64,000 nucleotides of DNA from JANQIO01 sp043585095 (GCA_043585095.1 CP121321.1:1798001-1862000); one strand, 5' to 3'. Shown: positions 53,546 to 63,058, counted from the first letter of the stretch. A program made the numbers and translations. Notes: generated from the sequence alone by a model not told the origin.

Positions 53546-55039
53546 CTAGGCAGTCAGTGTTTTACGAACAGCCCCATGCCAGCTAGCGATACGCGCCCTT
53601 CGGGCAGCGGGGCGCATTGCCACGGCAAACTCCCGCTCCGCTTGCCAGAGATCGCGAATATCCTTCCGGGTGCGCCATAACCCCACCCCTAAACCGGCCA
53701 GATAACTGGCCCCAGCGACGGTTGTTTCGATAAGCTCAGGGCGTATTATTTTACGCCCCAGCAGGTCTGCCTGTATTTGCATTAGCAGGTCGTTGCTAGC
53801 AGCGCCGCCGTCAACGCGCAGTGGCTTCATGCGCCGGCCCAGGTCTTTTTCCATCGCGGTCAAGATATCCGCGTTCTGCAGGGCCATCGCGTCCAGGGTT
53901 GCGCGCGCAATATGACCCCTGCCAGTTCCACGGGTCAGGCCCGTAATCGTGCCACGCGCATCCGGCTCCCACCATGGCGCACCGAGGCCGGTCAATGCCG
54001 GAACAAACTCAACGCCGTTGTGGTCAGAGACTGACGCGGCGAGTGTTTCTATATCGGAGGCGCGACGGATGAGCTTCATCTCATCTCGAAGCCATTGGAC
54101 TGCGGCACCGCAGACGAACGCGCCCCCTTCCAGCGCGTAAGTCAGTCGGCTTTCGTCTTGCAGCTGCCAGGCCACAGTCGTGAGCAGTCCGGCACGTGAC
54201 GTTACCGGCTTTGCTCCAGTGTTCATGAGGATAAAGGACCCCGTTCCGAACGTGCACTTGGCGTCGCCGATATTAAAACAAGCTTGTCCAAACAGTGCAG
54301 ACTGCTGATCACCAGCGACACCAGCTATAGGAATGCCGTCGGGCAAACCCGGCACTGAACGGGTATGTGACATAACGCCGCTGCTGGGCACAATGCGCGG
54401 CAATATACTGGTGGGCACCCCAAAAAGCTTCGCGAGATCAGGATCCCAGCTGCCGCGGCGTATGTTCATCAGCGACGTGCGAGAGGCGTTGGATACATCC
54501 GTAACATGATCCTGGCCTGCGCTAAGCTTCCAGACAAGATAACTATCAACTGTGCCTGCACAGACCGTGCCGGCTTTAAGTTTTGCTGCTGTCCGCGGCG
54601 CCTTGTCCAATAACCAGCGCCATTTGCTGGCGGAAAAATAGGGGTCAAGTACCAGGCCCGTCCTGCGCTGAACCAAAGGCTCGTGGCCGTCTCGCTTCAA
54701 GGCCTCACACTCAGGTGTAGTGCGGCGACATTGCCAAACGATGGCATTGTGCAAGGCTTTTCCATTACTGCGATCCCACAGCAATGCGGTCTCGCGTTGA
54801 TTAGTGATACCAATCGCGACAATGTCAGTCGGTTTACAGTGTTTACGGCGTAACAGGCCCCGAATGCCTTTGAGGACGGATGCCCAGATATCCTCGGGGC
54901 AGTGCTCTACCCAACCGGGTTTAGGGTAAATCTGGGGAAATTCGCTACTAACCGCATCCAGTAGCCTGCCGCGGTGGTCAACCAGGGCGACGGTCGTCCC
55001 CGTCGTGCCCTGGTCTATAGCGAGAACATATTCCGCCAC
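53546..55039 (-). CDS. glpK: Glycerol kinase
   Basis: FGGY carbohydrate kinase of 497 residues. The N-terminal phosphate-binding loop AIDQGTTGTTVALVDHRG, ITNQRETALLWDRSNGK and the C-terminal MKPLRVDGGAASNDLLMQ with the FGGY signature class are those of GlpK, which forms sn-glycerol 3-phosphate. The GTG start lies 2 bases after the stop of the upstream aldehyde dehydrogenase, so the two are one unit. No glpF or glpD is adjacent. An association with glycerol released from triacylglycerol or phospholipid by the patatin lipases is an inference. Confidence 0.95.
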   Translation of the reverse strand: MAEYVLAIDQGTTGTTVALVDHRGRLLDAVSSEFPQIYPKPGWVEHCPEDIWASVLKGIRGLLRRKHCKPTDIVAIGITNQRETALLWDRSNGKALHNAIVWQCRRTTPECEALKRDGHEPLVQRRTGLVLDPYFSASKWRWLLDKAPRTAAKLKAGTVCAGTVDSYLVWKLSAGQDHVTDVSNASRTSLMNIRRGSWDPDLAKLFGVPTSILPRIVPSSGVMSHTRSVPGLPDGIPIAGVAGDQQSALFGQACFNIGDAKCTFGTGSFILMNTGAKPVTSRAGLLTTVAWQLQDESRLTYALEGGAFVCGAAVQWLRDEMKLIRRASDIETLAASVSDHNGVEFVPALTGLGAPWWEPDARGTITGLTRGTGRGHIARATLDAMALQNADILTAMEKDLGRRMKPLRVDGGAASNDLLMQIQADLLGRKIIRPELIETTVAGASYLAGLGVGLWRTRKDIRDLWQAEREFAVAMRPAARRARIASWHGAVRKTLTA

Positions 55040-55041
55040 GG

Positions 55042-56472
55042 TCAGGCGGCGTTGTACCCACCGACGGCTTTAATCTCGAGGTAATCGGTGAAGCCGTGCT
55101 CGCCCCACTCGCGCCCGTTGCCGCTCATCTTGAAGCCACCGAAGGGCACGTCCTGCCCTGGACTCGCGCCATTGATCTGTACGTTTCCAGCACGAATCTT
55201 CGCTGCAACCTTGCGGGCGTGATCGATATCGCCACTTTGCACATAACCTGCCAAGCCATATTCGGTGTCGTTGGCGACCCGAATCGCTTCTTCTTCCGTG
55301 TCGTAGGGGATCATGACCAGAACGGGGCCAAAAATCTCTTCTCTCGCCACAGTCATGTCATTGGTGACGTTACTGAATACTGTGGGCTTGATGAAATAGC
55401 CCTTATCCAGACCTTCAGGTCGACCCGGCCCGCCGCACACTACTTTAGCGCCCTCTGCCACGCCTTTTTCAAGCAGGCCCTGGATCTTGTTGTACTGCAC
55501 TTCCGACACGACGGGACCCATCGTGGTGCCCTCTGCAGCTGGGTCGCCGAGTACGACGGATTCGCTGACACGAGCCGCAATGGCTTCCGCGTCGGCCAAC
55601 ATATCCCTGGGCACCAGCATCCGGCTCGGCGCATTACAGCTTTGCCCGGTATTGTTGTACATGTGCAAGACACCCCGGGTCACCGCCGCTTCCAGATCCG
55701 CGTCCGGCAGGATGATGTTCGGGCTTTTGCCGCCCAGTTCCTGGGTGACGCGCTTGACTGTTGGTGCCGCGTTCTGTGCAACAAGGGTGCCGGCACGAGT
55801 GGAGCCGGTGAAGGACATCATGTCGACGTCCGGGTGCTTGGATAGCGCAGTGCCCACGCCTGGGCCGTCGCCGTTCACCATGTTGTAAACGCCCGCGGGG
55901 ACACCCGCCTCATGCATAACCTGAGAGAAAAGATAACCCGACAGCGGAGCGACTTCACTGGGCTTCAAGATCATCGTACAGCCTACTGCCAGTGCGGGAG
56001 CGACCTTACAGGCGATCTGGTTAAGCGGCCAATTCCACGGAGTAATCATGCCGCAGACACCAATAGGCTCTTTTACAACCCGGTGCTCCCCCATGTCTTC
56101 CTCAAACTTGAAGGTCTTCAAAACCTCGAGAGCCTGCATGAAGTGACCCAATCCCGAAGCTGCCTGTGCGTCCGTGGCCAACTTGGTTGGCGCACCCATC
56201 TCCATGGAAATTGCCTCAGCTATTTCAGCATAACGGGCCTGATAGGCCTCGATGACGCGCTCCATGATCGCAATTCGCTCTTCACGAGATGACCAGCCGT
56301 AGGTCTCAAAAGCGGTTTTTGCCGCAGCAACTGCCTTATTGACGTCTTGCTCGTTGCCAATGGCAATATGGGCGCAGACTTCTTCATTCGCGGGGTTGAT
56401 AACATCAAAGCTGTTCGGGTTACTGGGATCAACCCATTCACCATTGATGTAGAACTGTGTGTATTCGCGCAT
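55042..56472 (-). CDS. NAD-dependent aldehyde dehydrogenase
   Basis: Aldehyde dehydrogenase of 476 residues. Catalytic Glu in TQELGGKSPNIILPDADLE, catalytic Cys in YNNTGQSCNAPSRM, and the cofactor-binding FTGSTRAGTLVAQNA are all intact. INGEWVDPSNPNSFDVINPA opens the protein. It belongs to the broad ALDH group acting on aliphatic aldehydes; no substrate-specific mark is visible. GGAGG precedes the ATG. It is the first gene of a two-gene unit with glpK, which suggests three-carbon metabolism such as glyceraldehyde oxidation, but that is only context. Confidence 0.92.
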   Translation of the reverse strand: MREYTQFYINGEWVDPSNPNSFDVINPANEEVCAHIAIGNEQDVNKAVAAAKTAFETYGWSSREERIAIMERVIEAYQARYAEIAEAISMEMGAPTKLATDAQAASGLGHFMQALEVLKTFKFEEDMGEHRVVKEPIGVCGMITPWNWPLNQIACKVAPALAVGCTMILKPSEVAPLSGYLFSQVMHEAGVPAGVYNMVNGDGPGVGTALSKHPDVDMMSFTGSTRAGTLVAQNAAPTVKRVTQELGGKSPNIILPDADLEAAVTRGVLHMYNNTGQSCNAPSRMLVPRDMLADAEAIAARVSESVVLGDPAAEGTTMGPVVSEVQYNKIQGLLEKGVAEGAKVVCGGPGRPEGLDKGYFIKPTVFSNVTNDMTVAREEIFGPVLVMIPYDTEEEAIRVANDTEYGLAGYVQSGDIDHARKVAAKIRAGNVQINGASPGQDVPFGGFKMSGNGREWGEHGFTDYLEIKAVGGYNAA

Positions 56473-56681
56473 TGCTTAAAGCCTCCTGAAGCGGGGATAG
56501 TATTTCGCAGGGGTGTCAACATACCAGAAGCCACGCCGGGAGCAATACCTGATATCGCTGGCGAAATCCTCCTCCGAACCGCGTCTCGGAACGACGGCGA
56601 CGGCGACGCATTCCGCGTTGTCTGCCGCGGCACTTTCGAGCACAATGTGTGCCCTGTTAACACACGACCTGAGGTGAAACG

Positions 56682-57842
56682 ATGTCCGGCGACGCCATGC
56701 ACTCTGAAGAAATGACCCTGTTCCGCGATATGGCGCGAAGAGCGTTTGAGACGGAAATTGCCCCGCATTTTGAGCAGTGGGAAGAAGACCATATCGTGCC
56801 CCGGGATTTGTGGCGCACACTAGGCGCCGCAGGCTTACTTTGCCCCGATCTACCCGAAGTCTACGGCGGCGCTGGCACGACCGCGCATGTCACCCTGGCG
56901 ATGATTGAAGAACTGTCACGAATGGGCTTTGGCGGCATTGCTTCGGGCTACGGCATTCACTCCAACATCGTCGCCCCCTACATAAACAATTTTGGCACTG
57001 AAGAGCAAAAGCAGCAGTGGCTTCCTCGCATGGTTAGCGGCGATGTCTTTGGCGCCCTCGCGATGACAGAACCCGGCGCCGGTTCCGACGTACAGGGCAT
57101 CCGCACGAATGCTGTTCGGGACGGTGACGAGTGGGTACTCAATGGCTCGAAAATCTTTATCACCAACGGTATCCATGCAGAGCTTGTCATCGTGGCGGCC
57201 ATTACAGATCCCGGCAAAGGCGCGAAAGGCACGTCTCTATTTCTAGTAGACACCACCCTGCCAGGCTTCTCTCGGGGCAAAAAGATCGAAAAGATCGGAC
57301 AGCACACTTCGGATACGGCAGAGCTGTTTTTCTCAGACATGCGCCTGCCCGCGAACGCGCTGCTAGGTGAAGAAAACAAAGGTTTCGTCATCATGATGAC
57401 GGAACTGCCCCGCGAGCGACTCGGCATCGCCGCGCAGGCCATTGCCAGCGCCGAGGGTGCGCTTGACCTTACCGTTGAATATGTCAAAGAGCGCAAGGCC
57501 TTCGGCAAATCTATTGGCGAATTCCAAAATACGCGCTTCAAGCTGGCGGATGTCAAAACCGAGATTGTCATCAACCGCGCCTTCTATGAAAAATGCGCAG
57601 ATAAATACACCGCAGGCGAAATGGGAGCGGATGACGCTGCCGTGCTAAAGCTCGCGAGCTGTGAGATGCAATGCAAAGTCGTCGATGACTGTCTGCAAAT
57701 GTTTGGCGGTTACGGCTATACCGTCGAATACCCTATTTCCCGCTTTTACACGGATGCACGAATCCAGCGGATTTACGGCGGCTCTAGCGAAATTATGAAG
57801 GACCTGGTGGCGCGCACAATGCTGGGCAAGGCTGCGCACTAG
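56682..57842 (+). CDS. Acyl-CoA dehydrogenase (long-chain type)
   Basis: FAD enzyme of 386 residues. ALAMTEPGAGSDVQGIRT, VLNGSKIFITNG, KAFGKSIGEFQNTRFKLAD, and the C-terminal GGYGYTVEYPISRFYTDARI are standard. The usual IYEG motif reads IYGGSSEIM, and Glu is present in LPRERLGIAA, the long-chain/isovaleryl-type placement of the base. GAGGTG sits properly upstream of the ATG. It is divergent from the aldehyde dehydrogenase and 22 bases ahead of the interrupted sensor gene. Confidence 0.94.
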   Translation: MSGDAMHSEEMTLFRDMARRAFETEIAPHFEQWEEDHIVPRDLWRTLGAAGLLCPDLPEVYGGAGTTAHVTLAMIEELSRMGFGGIASGYGIHSNIVAPYINNFGTEEQKQQWLPRMVSGDVFGALAMTEPGAGSDVQGIRTNAVRDGDEWVLNGSKIFITNGIHAELVIVAAITDPGKGAKGTSLFLVDTTLPGFSRGKKIEKIGQHTSDTAELFFSDMRLPANALLGEENKGFVIMMTELPRERLGIAAQAIASAEGALDLTVEYVKERKAFGKSIGEFQNTRFKLADVKTEIVINRAFYEKCADKYTAGEMGADDAAVLKLASCEMQCKVVDDCLQMFGGYGYTVEYPISRFYTDARIQRIYGGSSEIMKDLVARTMLGKAAH

Positions 57843-57864
57843 CCCGCCTTCATAGCCTGACATC

Positions 57865-59154
57865 ATGCCACCCGCGCGACGCCGCTGGCTCGCCCGCCTC
57901 GCAGTGTTTCTGGGCGGGCTTTGCTTCGCGCTAGGCGATGCCTCAGCCGCTCCCGACGACGGCGTTCTCGATCTTCGGAGCTGGCAGTTTGAGACTTCAG
58001 AACCTATAGCATTGAATGGCGAGTGGCATTTCTATAATGGCAAGCTGCTAAGCCAAGTGCCTGTCGATGGCTCGCCCCAGCGGGTGACGGTCCCGGATAT
58101 CTGGAACGCGCTGTCGCGAGACGATATGAGTCAGGGCAAAGGCAGCGGCACCTACGCCCTTCGCCTGTTATTGCCGCCAAACTGCCCTAAATTGGGCATC
58201 GATATTCCCACTATTTCCAGCGCCTTTAAGTTGTTGGCCAATGGCAAAACCATTGCATCGGCCGGCATCGTCGGTAGCGATGCAGCGTCATCTGAGCCCG
58301 CCTATCGTCCTCAGGTTGCGCCGCTCCCTGACGGCTGCGCCGAGGTGCAACTGTTACTGCAGGTATCCAACTACCACCATGCCCGTGGCGGACTCTGGGA
58401 TGAACTGCAGCTCGGCCGCTTCGATGCGCTTAGGTCACAGTTTAATAACGACCTTCAGGTGTCCCTGTTTCTGACGAGCGCATCGCTGTTGCTGGGCATG
58501 TACCACGTCATGATTTGGTCCCAACGGAGGCATGACGTATCACCTCTGGTGTTTGCGGGGCTGTGTTTGAGCCTGGGGGTTCGCACTCTGTGCACGGAGG
58601 AAATCTATCTGTTACAGATGTTTCCCGACATTCCCTTTGATCTTGAGCTGCGCATTGAATACCTGTCGATCATCACGCTGGTATCTCTAGGCTTGCTGTT
58701 TGTTGCGGTGATATTCCCGGAGGACTTCAATCGACGTCTGCTTATGGTATTGGAAGCACCGCTAATCCTGTACGCCCTGCTTGTGTTGGTGACACCTATG
58801 GCGGTCTTCACCGCCGGCCTGGCTTTCTTTCATGTTCTGGTGGTCGTCACCGTTTTATCGAGCTTGTATGTCGTGACCCTGGCGCTAATCCGGCGCCGCG
58901 ATGGCTCTATCCTCTACGCCTTCAGCATTACTGCGGTTGCGCTGTTCATGCTGCACAGCGTGTTTACCACAGTCGTTCCCACCGCCAAGGGCCTGGAAGC
59001 ATTGGCGGGCAGCGCCTATCTGTTACCCATTGGGTTCATCGGCGTGTTGTTTACGCAGGCCATGGTGCTAGCCAGACGCTCTACGACGGCGATGCAGGCG
59101 CTGGAGCGGCAAACAACTCAATTGTCGGCAGCACATGAGCGGGCGGACCTATAA
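57865..59154 (+). CDS. Sensor half: 7TMR-DISM extracellular and seven-helix part
   Basis: First 429 residues. A signal peptide (LAVFLGGLCFALGDASA) is followed by a periplasmic part with LRSWQFETSEPIALNGEWHF, the jelly-roll style 7TMR-DISM domain, then seven helices between about residues 190 and 400 (for example FLTSASLLLGMYHVMIW and LVSLGLLFVAVIFPEDF). The stop lies in the linker, so as annotated this is a sensor without an output domain. Confidence 0.8.
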   Translation: MPPARRRWLARLAVFLGGLCFALGDASAAPDDGVLDLRSWQFETSEPIALNGEWHFYNGKLLSQVPVDGSPQRVTVPDIWNALSRDDMSQGKGSGTYALRLLLPPNCPKLGIDIPTISSAFKLLANGKTIASAGIVGSDAASSEPAYRPQVAPLPDGCAEVQLLLQVSNYHHARGGLWDELQLGRFDALRSQFNNDLQVSLFLTSASLLLGMYHVMIWSQRRHDVSPLVFAGLCLSLGVRTLCTEEIYLLQMFPDIPFDLELRIEYLSIITLVSLGLLFVAVIFPEDFNRRLLMVLEAPLILYALLVLVTPMAVFTAGLAFFHVLVVVTVLSSLYVVTLALIRRRDGSILYAFSITAVALFMLHSVFTTVVPTAKGLEALAGSAYLLPIGFIGVLFTQAMVLARRSTTAMQALERQTTQLSAAHERADL

Positions 59155-59175
59155 GCGCAGTCGCTAGAGCAGCGT

Positions 59176-59724
59176 GTGGCCGAGCGCACCGCTGAGCTGG
59201 AGCAGGCCAACTCAAAGCTGGAGCAACTCGCCCGTATTGACGGACTAACTGGCCTACCCAATCGGCGCCACTTTGATGAAAGGCTGGCGGATACCTGGTC
59301 AGACCACACCCGTGGCGGTCAGGCTTTGTCACTGGTACTGATCGACGTGGACCGATTCAAACAGTACAACGACCACTATGGACACGTGCAGGGTGACGAA
59401 ACCCTGAAAGACATTGCCAAAGCGCTTCGCAACGCGGTTAGTCGGCCGACTGACCTGGTAGCGCGCTACGGCGGAGAGGAGATTGTCGCTTTGCTCCCTA
59501 ACACCGACCTGGAAGGAGCGAAGGCAATAGCGGAGCGCATGCGCGCTAGCATCGAATCGCTGGATATAGCCCACGCTGCCAGCGAGGCTGGCAGGCTCAC
59601 CGTAAGCGTGGGAATAGCCAGTGGCGTGCCCGGCTCGGACCAGGGCCCTGCGGTATGGATTCAGCGCGCAGATGAAGCGATGTACCGCGCCAAGTCTGAG
59701 GGCAGGAACCACGTTGCATTCTGA
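59176..59724 (+). CDS. Output half: GGDEF diguanylate cyclase domain
   Basis: Frame of 182 residues from an in-frame GTG. The coiled-coil end VAERTAELEQANSKLEQLAR leads into IDGLTGLPNRRHFDERL, the metal-binding Asp in VLIDVDRFKQYNDHYGH, and the active-site RYGGEEIVALLP (GGEEI). The I-site (RxxD upstream of GGEEF) is not clearly present: VSRPTDLVARYGG. Internal initiation at this GTG is possible but the ribosome site is poor. If made alone it would be a soluble cyclase uncoupled from its sensor. Confidence 0.7.
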   Translation: MAERTAELEQANSKLEQLARIDGLTGLPNRRHFDERLADTWSDHTRGGQALSLVLIDVDRFKQYNDHYGHVQGDETLKDIAKALRNAVSRPTDLVARYGGEEIVALLPNTDLEGAKAIAERMRASIESLDIAHAASEAGRLTVSVGIASGVPGSDQGPAVWIQRADEAMYRAKSEGRNHVAF

Positions 59725-59739
59725 AACGCGAGGTTTGAG

Positions 59740-60945
59740 CTAAGAAATTCCACCCTCTGACAGGGCGGCCATTTCTTCGTCGGACAAAGATAGAATCCCC
59801 TGCAAGACTTCCTGATTATGGCTGCCAACCTCAGCGCCGGGCCAATCCGTGCGCCCCGGGGTCTCGGAGAGAATCGGCGTAATCGCAGGAATGGTCAGCG
59901 GCTTACCATCAATATCGACATCCTCGAACATGCCTCTGGCATGAAAATGTGGATCCTGCATCTGATCTTCAACGTTGTATATGAGCCCTACTGGGACGCG
60001 TTCAGCCTCAAGAATGGAGACCACATCGCCCGCCGGCAGACGCGCACACCATTCCGTCAGCGCGGCATCGATCTCCGATTCGTGCTGCACCCGCCCGGCG
60101 TTGTTGGCCATAGCCGGGTTTTCGGCCATCTCAGGATGCCCCGCTGCGATCATCAGTCGCTTGAAGATGGAGTCACCGTTACCACCAATCACTACATACT
60201 TGCCGTCAGAGCAGGTATAGGTATTGGTCGGCACAATTCCGGTAATAGTGGTTCCAGAAGGTTCTCTGACGACACCGGCGCCGGAATACTCAGGTACTAC
60301 CGACTCCATAAGATTAAACATGGATTCGTACAGGGCAATATCGACAACCTGGCCCGCCTCGGGATCACGGTTGCGCTGTAACAGGGCGAGACAAACACCC
60401 AGCGCCGCGTGGATAGCCGAGATCGTGTCGCCCACGGACAGATTGGGACGCACCGGAGGCTGGCCGGGGAAGCCATTTAGCGCGCGAAAGCCCGATACGC
60501 CTTCCGTTACGGATGCGTAACCGGGTTTAGAGCTATAGGGGCCTGTTTGGCCATAACCCGATATGCGCGCAAAGATCAGACCAGGATTGAAGGGCTTGAG
60601 ATCATCCGGACCCAAACCCCATTCCTCCATCACACCGGGTCGAAAGTTTTCTACCACCACATCCGCGGTCTTCATGAGCTCTCGAACCAGTTCGCGACCG
60701 CGCTCTGTTTTCAGATCCAGCGTAACGCTCTTCTTGTTGCGACCGATGCTGCGCCACCAAAGCGAGGTGCCTTTATCATCCAGGACCCGCCAGCCCCGTA
60801 TCGGATCGCCGGTCTTGGGGGGCTCAATCTTGATCACCTCAGCCCCAAAATAGCCAAGAATCGATCCGGTGAAAGGGCCGGCCAATAGCTGGCCCAGTTC
60901 AATAACGCGGATACCGTCCAAAGGACGGGGGGAATCAGTGCTCAT
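59740..60945 (-). CDS. CaiB/BaiF CoA-transferase family protein
   Basis: Family III CoA-transferase of 401 residues. GIRVIELGQLLAGPFTGSIL and FGAEVIKIEPPKTGDPIRGW begin the protein, followed by SLWWRSIGRNKKSVTLDL and DVVVENFRPGVMEEWGLG. The Asp of the catalytic QVVDIALYESMF is present. This form is the true CoA-transferase subgroup (succinyl- or formyl-type donor), unlike the racemase-like gene at the left edge. The ATG at 60945 with a GAGG site is preferred over the one at 60957. It is convergent with the interrupted cyclase. Confidence 0.94.
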   Translation of the reverse strand: MSTDSPRPLDGIRVIELGQLLAGPFTGSILGYFGAEVIKIEPPKTGDPIRGWRVLDDKGTSLWWRSIGRNKKSVTLDLKTERGRELVRELMKTADVVVENFRPGVMEEWGLGPDDLKPFNPGLIFARISGYGQTGPYSSKPGYASVTEGVSGFRALNGFPGQPPVRPNLSVGDTISAIHAALGVCLALLQRNRDPEAGQVVDIALYESMFNLMESVVPEYSGAGVVREPSGTTITGIVPTNTYTCSDGKYVVIGGNGDSIFKRLMIAAGHPEMAENPAMANNAGRVQHESEIDAALTEWCARLPAGDVVSILEAERVPVGLIYNVEDQMQDPHFHARGMFEDVDIDGKPLTIPAITPILSETPGRTDWPGAEVGSHNQEVLQGILSLSDEEMAALSEGGIS

Positions 60946-61122
60946 GGTGATCCTCAAAAATCTGGAAGTTGCAGCAGGCTCTGGCGTTGATCGGTTTCAC
61001 CGTGCCCGTTGTTATATTGGACAGTCTTTGTAGCCGACATTTTTATACTGAACAGTGATACGCAAGCCGAACAGGCAGCGGTTCATTGTTCAAGCCTGGG
61101 CTATCGCCATGCCAGCGGGAGG

Positions 61123-61584
61123 TTACGGGGAATCCTCTGCTAGCGCCAGCGGTGCCAAACCGAATTCAGGCCGCAGCATCGCCATAATATCGATCAGCTC
61201 CTGCACCAACATCACGTCTGCGTAGGGCGGCATCGGCGAGCCGCCTGACTGCGGCGGCTTAATGGGTACGGAGATCCGGTGAGACGGAGAAATAATAGCC
61301 ATCAACAGTGACCGCTCATTGGTAATGTCATGAGGCGCCTGTCCAAGCGGCACGTGGATATCGGTCTGCTCTGCGTCCCGTAAACGCACCACAGACGTGC
61401 TGTGGCAATCGTTGCAGCGCAGTGCCACAAACGCCGCTTGTCCCGCAACAGGGTCGCCCGCGGGCAGCCCTGCCCTGCTGTAAGCGTCTGCACCGCGATC
61501 ACAAGCGCTTAGCCATGCTGAGCAAGAGATGATCAAACACAGTGCCGCAAAACGGCTTCGCCGCGGTCGAAAATAAGTGAGCAT
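61123..61584 (-). CDS. Small c-type cytochrome lipoprotein
   Basis: Protein of 153 residues. Signal ends SAWLSACDRG, a lipobox. The mature part has one haem site, CNDCH, and a Met-containing segment SPMPPYADVMLVQEL that could supply the sixth ligand. The arrangement is a mono-haem class I cytochrome anchored by lipid to the membrane, an electron carrier or a subunit of an oxidoreductase. The LISA-type stretch THERE is absent, and its redox partner is not seen nearby. Confidence 0.82.
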   Translation of the reverse strand: MLTYFRPRRSRFAALCLIISCSAWLSACDRGADAYSRAGLPAGDPVAGQAAFVALRCNDCHSTSVVRLRDAEQTDIHVPLGQAPHDITNERSLLMAIISPSHRISVPIKPPQSGGSPMPPYADVMLVQELIDIMAMLRPEFGLAPLALAEDSP

Positions 61585-61731
61585 GTTACGCCGCTATCCC
61601 TTTGGTGTTGGTCCAATCGAATAGAATACACCACCAGACCATAGAGGGCTTGCGCGTATCAAGCGCGCACATAGACCGCGTCTTGCAGTAAGCTTGGCAA
61701 CTCAACTCGCCAGAGGCCAGTAACGCAAAGC

Positions 61732-62211
61732 ATGCCTTCAGACCTGTTGTTCACAGTGAACGCAACCGTATTGCCCGAGTGGATCGACTACAACGGGCAT
61801 ATGAATATGGGCTTCTATCTGGTGGCGTTTGATCAAATCGCCACCGATGGGTTCTATGATCATCTGGGCATCGGCATTGCACACAAACAGGCCTGCCATA
61901 GATCGACTTTCAGCCTTGCTGCCAATATCGACTTCATCGGGGAAGTCATGGAAGGTGCTCCGCTACGATTCACCACGCAACTAATCGATTATGATCACAA
62001 GAGGCTGCATTTCTTTCACTCGCTGTATCATGCTGAGGAAGGCTATCTGGCCGCGGTCAATGAAAACCTCGGCATGTACATCGATATGCAAACGCGTCGC
62101 AGCACAACGTTTAGCAAACAGCAGATGGAACGCTTCCAGGCGGAGCTGGAGCGGGGCCGTAGCTGCGGGGTCCCGGAGCAGGTCGGACGATGCCTGGGAA
62201 TCAGGCGATAG
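61732..62211 (+). CDS. Hot-dog fold thioesterase (betainyl-CoA/4-hydroxybenzoyl-CoA type)
   Basis: Single hot-dog protein of 159 residues. EWIDYNGHMNMGFYLVAFDQ carries the DYNGHMN motif, with the Asp typical of 4-hydroxybenzoyl-CoA thioesterase and of betainyl-CoA thioesterases associated with carnitine degradation. It is probably a CoA-thioester hydrolase. It stands 80 bases before the SDR on the same strand, and both may belong to one acyl-CoA or carnitine-type pathway. The start codon has only a weak ribosome site. Confidence 0.85.
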   Translation: MPSDLLFTVNATVLPEWIDYNGHMNMGFYLVAFDQIATDGFYDHLGIGIAHKQACHRSTFSLAANIDFIGEVMEGAPLRFTTQLIDYDHKRLHFFHSLYHAEEGYLAAVNENLGMYIDMQTRRSTTFSKQQMERFQAELERGRSCGVPEQVGRCLGIRR

Positions 62212-62290
62212 GGCCTGGCCGCGGTGGCTACTGCAGGGGCAAAGAAGAACATAAATCCAAACTCACAGATATAAGACAAAGGGGAACGAA

Positions 62291-63058
62291 ATGGGGAAGC
62301 GTCTGGCAGATAAAACCGCGTTGGTAACGGGTGCCGGCAGCGGCCTGGGCGAAGCGACCGCCAAGCGGTTTGCGGAAGAAGGCGCCGCCGTGTTCGTAAC
62401 GGACATCAATGAGAGTTCAGTGCAGCGCGTTGCCGCCGAAATCGGTGAGCAGGCTACCCCGCTTTATCAGGACGTCACTGACGAGGCGGGCTGGGACGCG
62501 CTGATAGACCACATTATGTCGGTCGGCGCGTTGGACGTCGCCGTCAATAACGCAGGCGTTGCGCTAACCGGCAGCGTTGAGGACGCGACGCTGGCTGACT
62601 GGCGTCGCACTCAGGCAGTCAACATGGAGTCCGTGTTCATGGGCACACGGGCCGCCGTGCGCGCTATGAAAGCCGGCAACGGGGGTTCTATCATCAACAT
62701 CAGCTCCATCGAAGGCCTGATCGGTGAACCCAAAGCCGCCGCATACAACGCCAGCAAAGGCGGCGTGCGCATTTTCACCAAGTCCGCCGCACTACACTGC
62801 GCCGAGCAGGGCTACAATATTCGCGTCAACTCGGTGCACCCAGGCTTTATTTTAACGCCGATGGTTGAACAGGGGCTGGCTCAAGTTGATCCAGACCAGA
62901 TCGAGGAGCTCACGGCCACCTTTTTGGCCAAGATCCCGCTGGCTGAGATGGGGTTGCCGTTGGATATCGCCAATGGCTGTCTGTTTTTAGCTTCAGATGA
63001 ATCGCGCTATATGACCGGGGCGGAGTTGGTAATAGATGGTGGTTACACAGCCCAGTAA
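62291..63058 (+). CDS. SDR family oxidoreductase
   Basis: Short-chain dehydrogenase of 255 residues. TGAGSGLGEATAKRF at 12-26, VAVNNAGVAL, and catalytic INISSIEGLIGEPKAAAYNASKGG (Ser, Tyr, Lys), with YMTGAELVIDGGYTAQ at the end. The TGAGSGLG and AAYNASKGG forms resemble cyclohexanol/3-beta-hydroxysteroid dehydrogenase type. AAGGGGA lies upstream of the ATG. Its 3' end overlaps the patatin gene start by 23 bases. Confidence 0.92.
   Translation: MGKRLADKTALVTGAGSGLGEATAKRFAEEGAAVFVTDINESSVQRVAAEIGEQATPLYQDVTDEAGWDALIDHIMSVGALDVAVNNAGVALTGSVEDATLADWRRTQAVNMESVFMGTRAAVRAMKAGNGGSIINISSIEGLIGEPKAAAYNASKGGVRIFTKSAALHCAEQGYNIRVNSVHPGFILTPMVEQGLAQVDPDQIEELTATFLAKIPLAEMGLPLDIANGCLFLASDESRYMTGAELVIDGGYTAQ

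Larger units (their letters stand above)
57865..59724 (+). pseudogene. 7TMR-DISM diguanylate cyclase interrupted by an in-frame TAA
   Basis: One reading frame of 620 codons coding for an N-terminal 7TMR-DISM-like sensor (extracellular part, then seven membrane helices), a coiled-coil linker and a GGDEF domain is broken by a single TAA at 59152-59154. The frame continues unaltered on both sides: before the stop AAHERADL and after it AQSLEQRVAERTAEL, both parts of one coiled coil. A CAA to TAA change would explain it. The usual reading is a recent nonsense mutation (or sequencing error) that inactivates the receptor cyclase; both halves otherwise look undamaged. Confidence 0.85.

Noticed and set aside
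55096..55845. 249-residue plus-strand frame opposite the aldehyde dehydrogenase
   Set aside because: It lies entirely inside the conserved ALDH coding frame on the other strand, with His-rich low-quality sequence and no recognisable domain.
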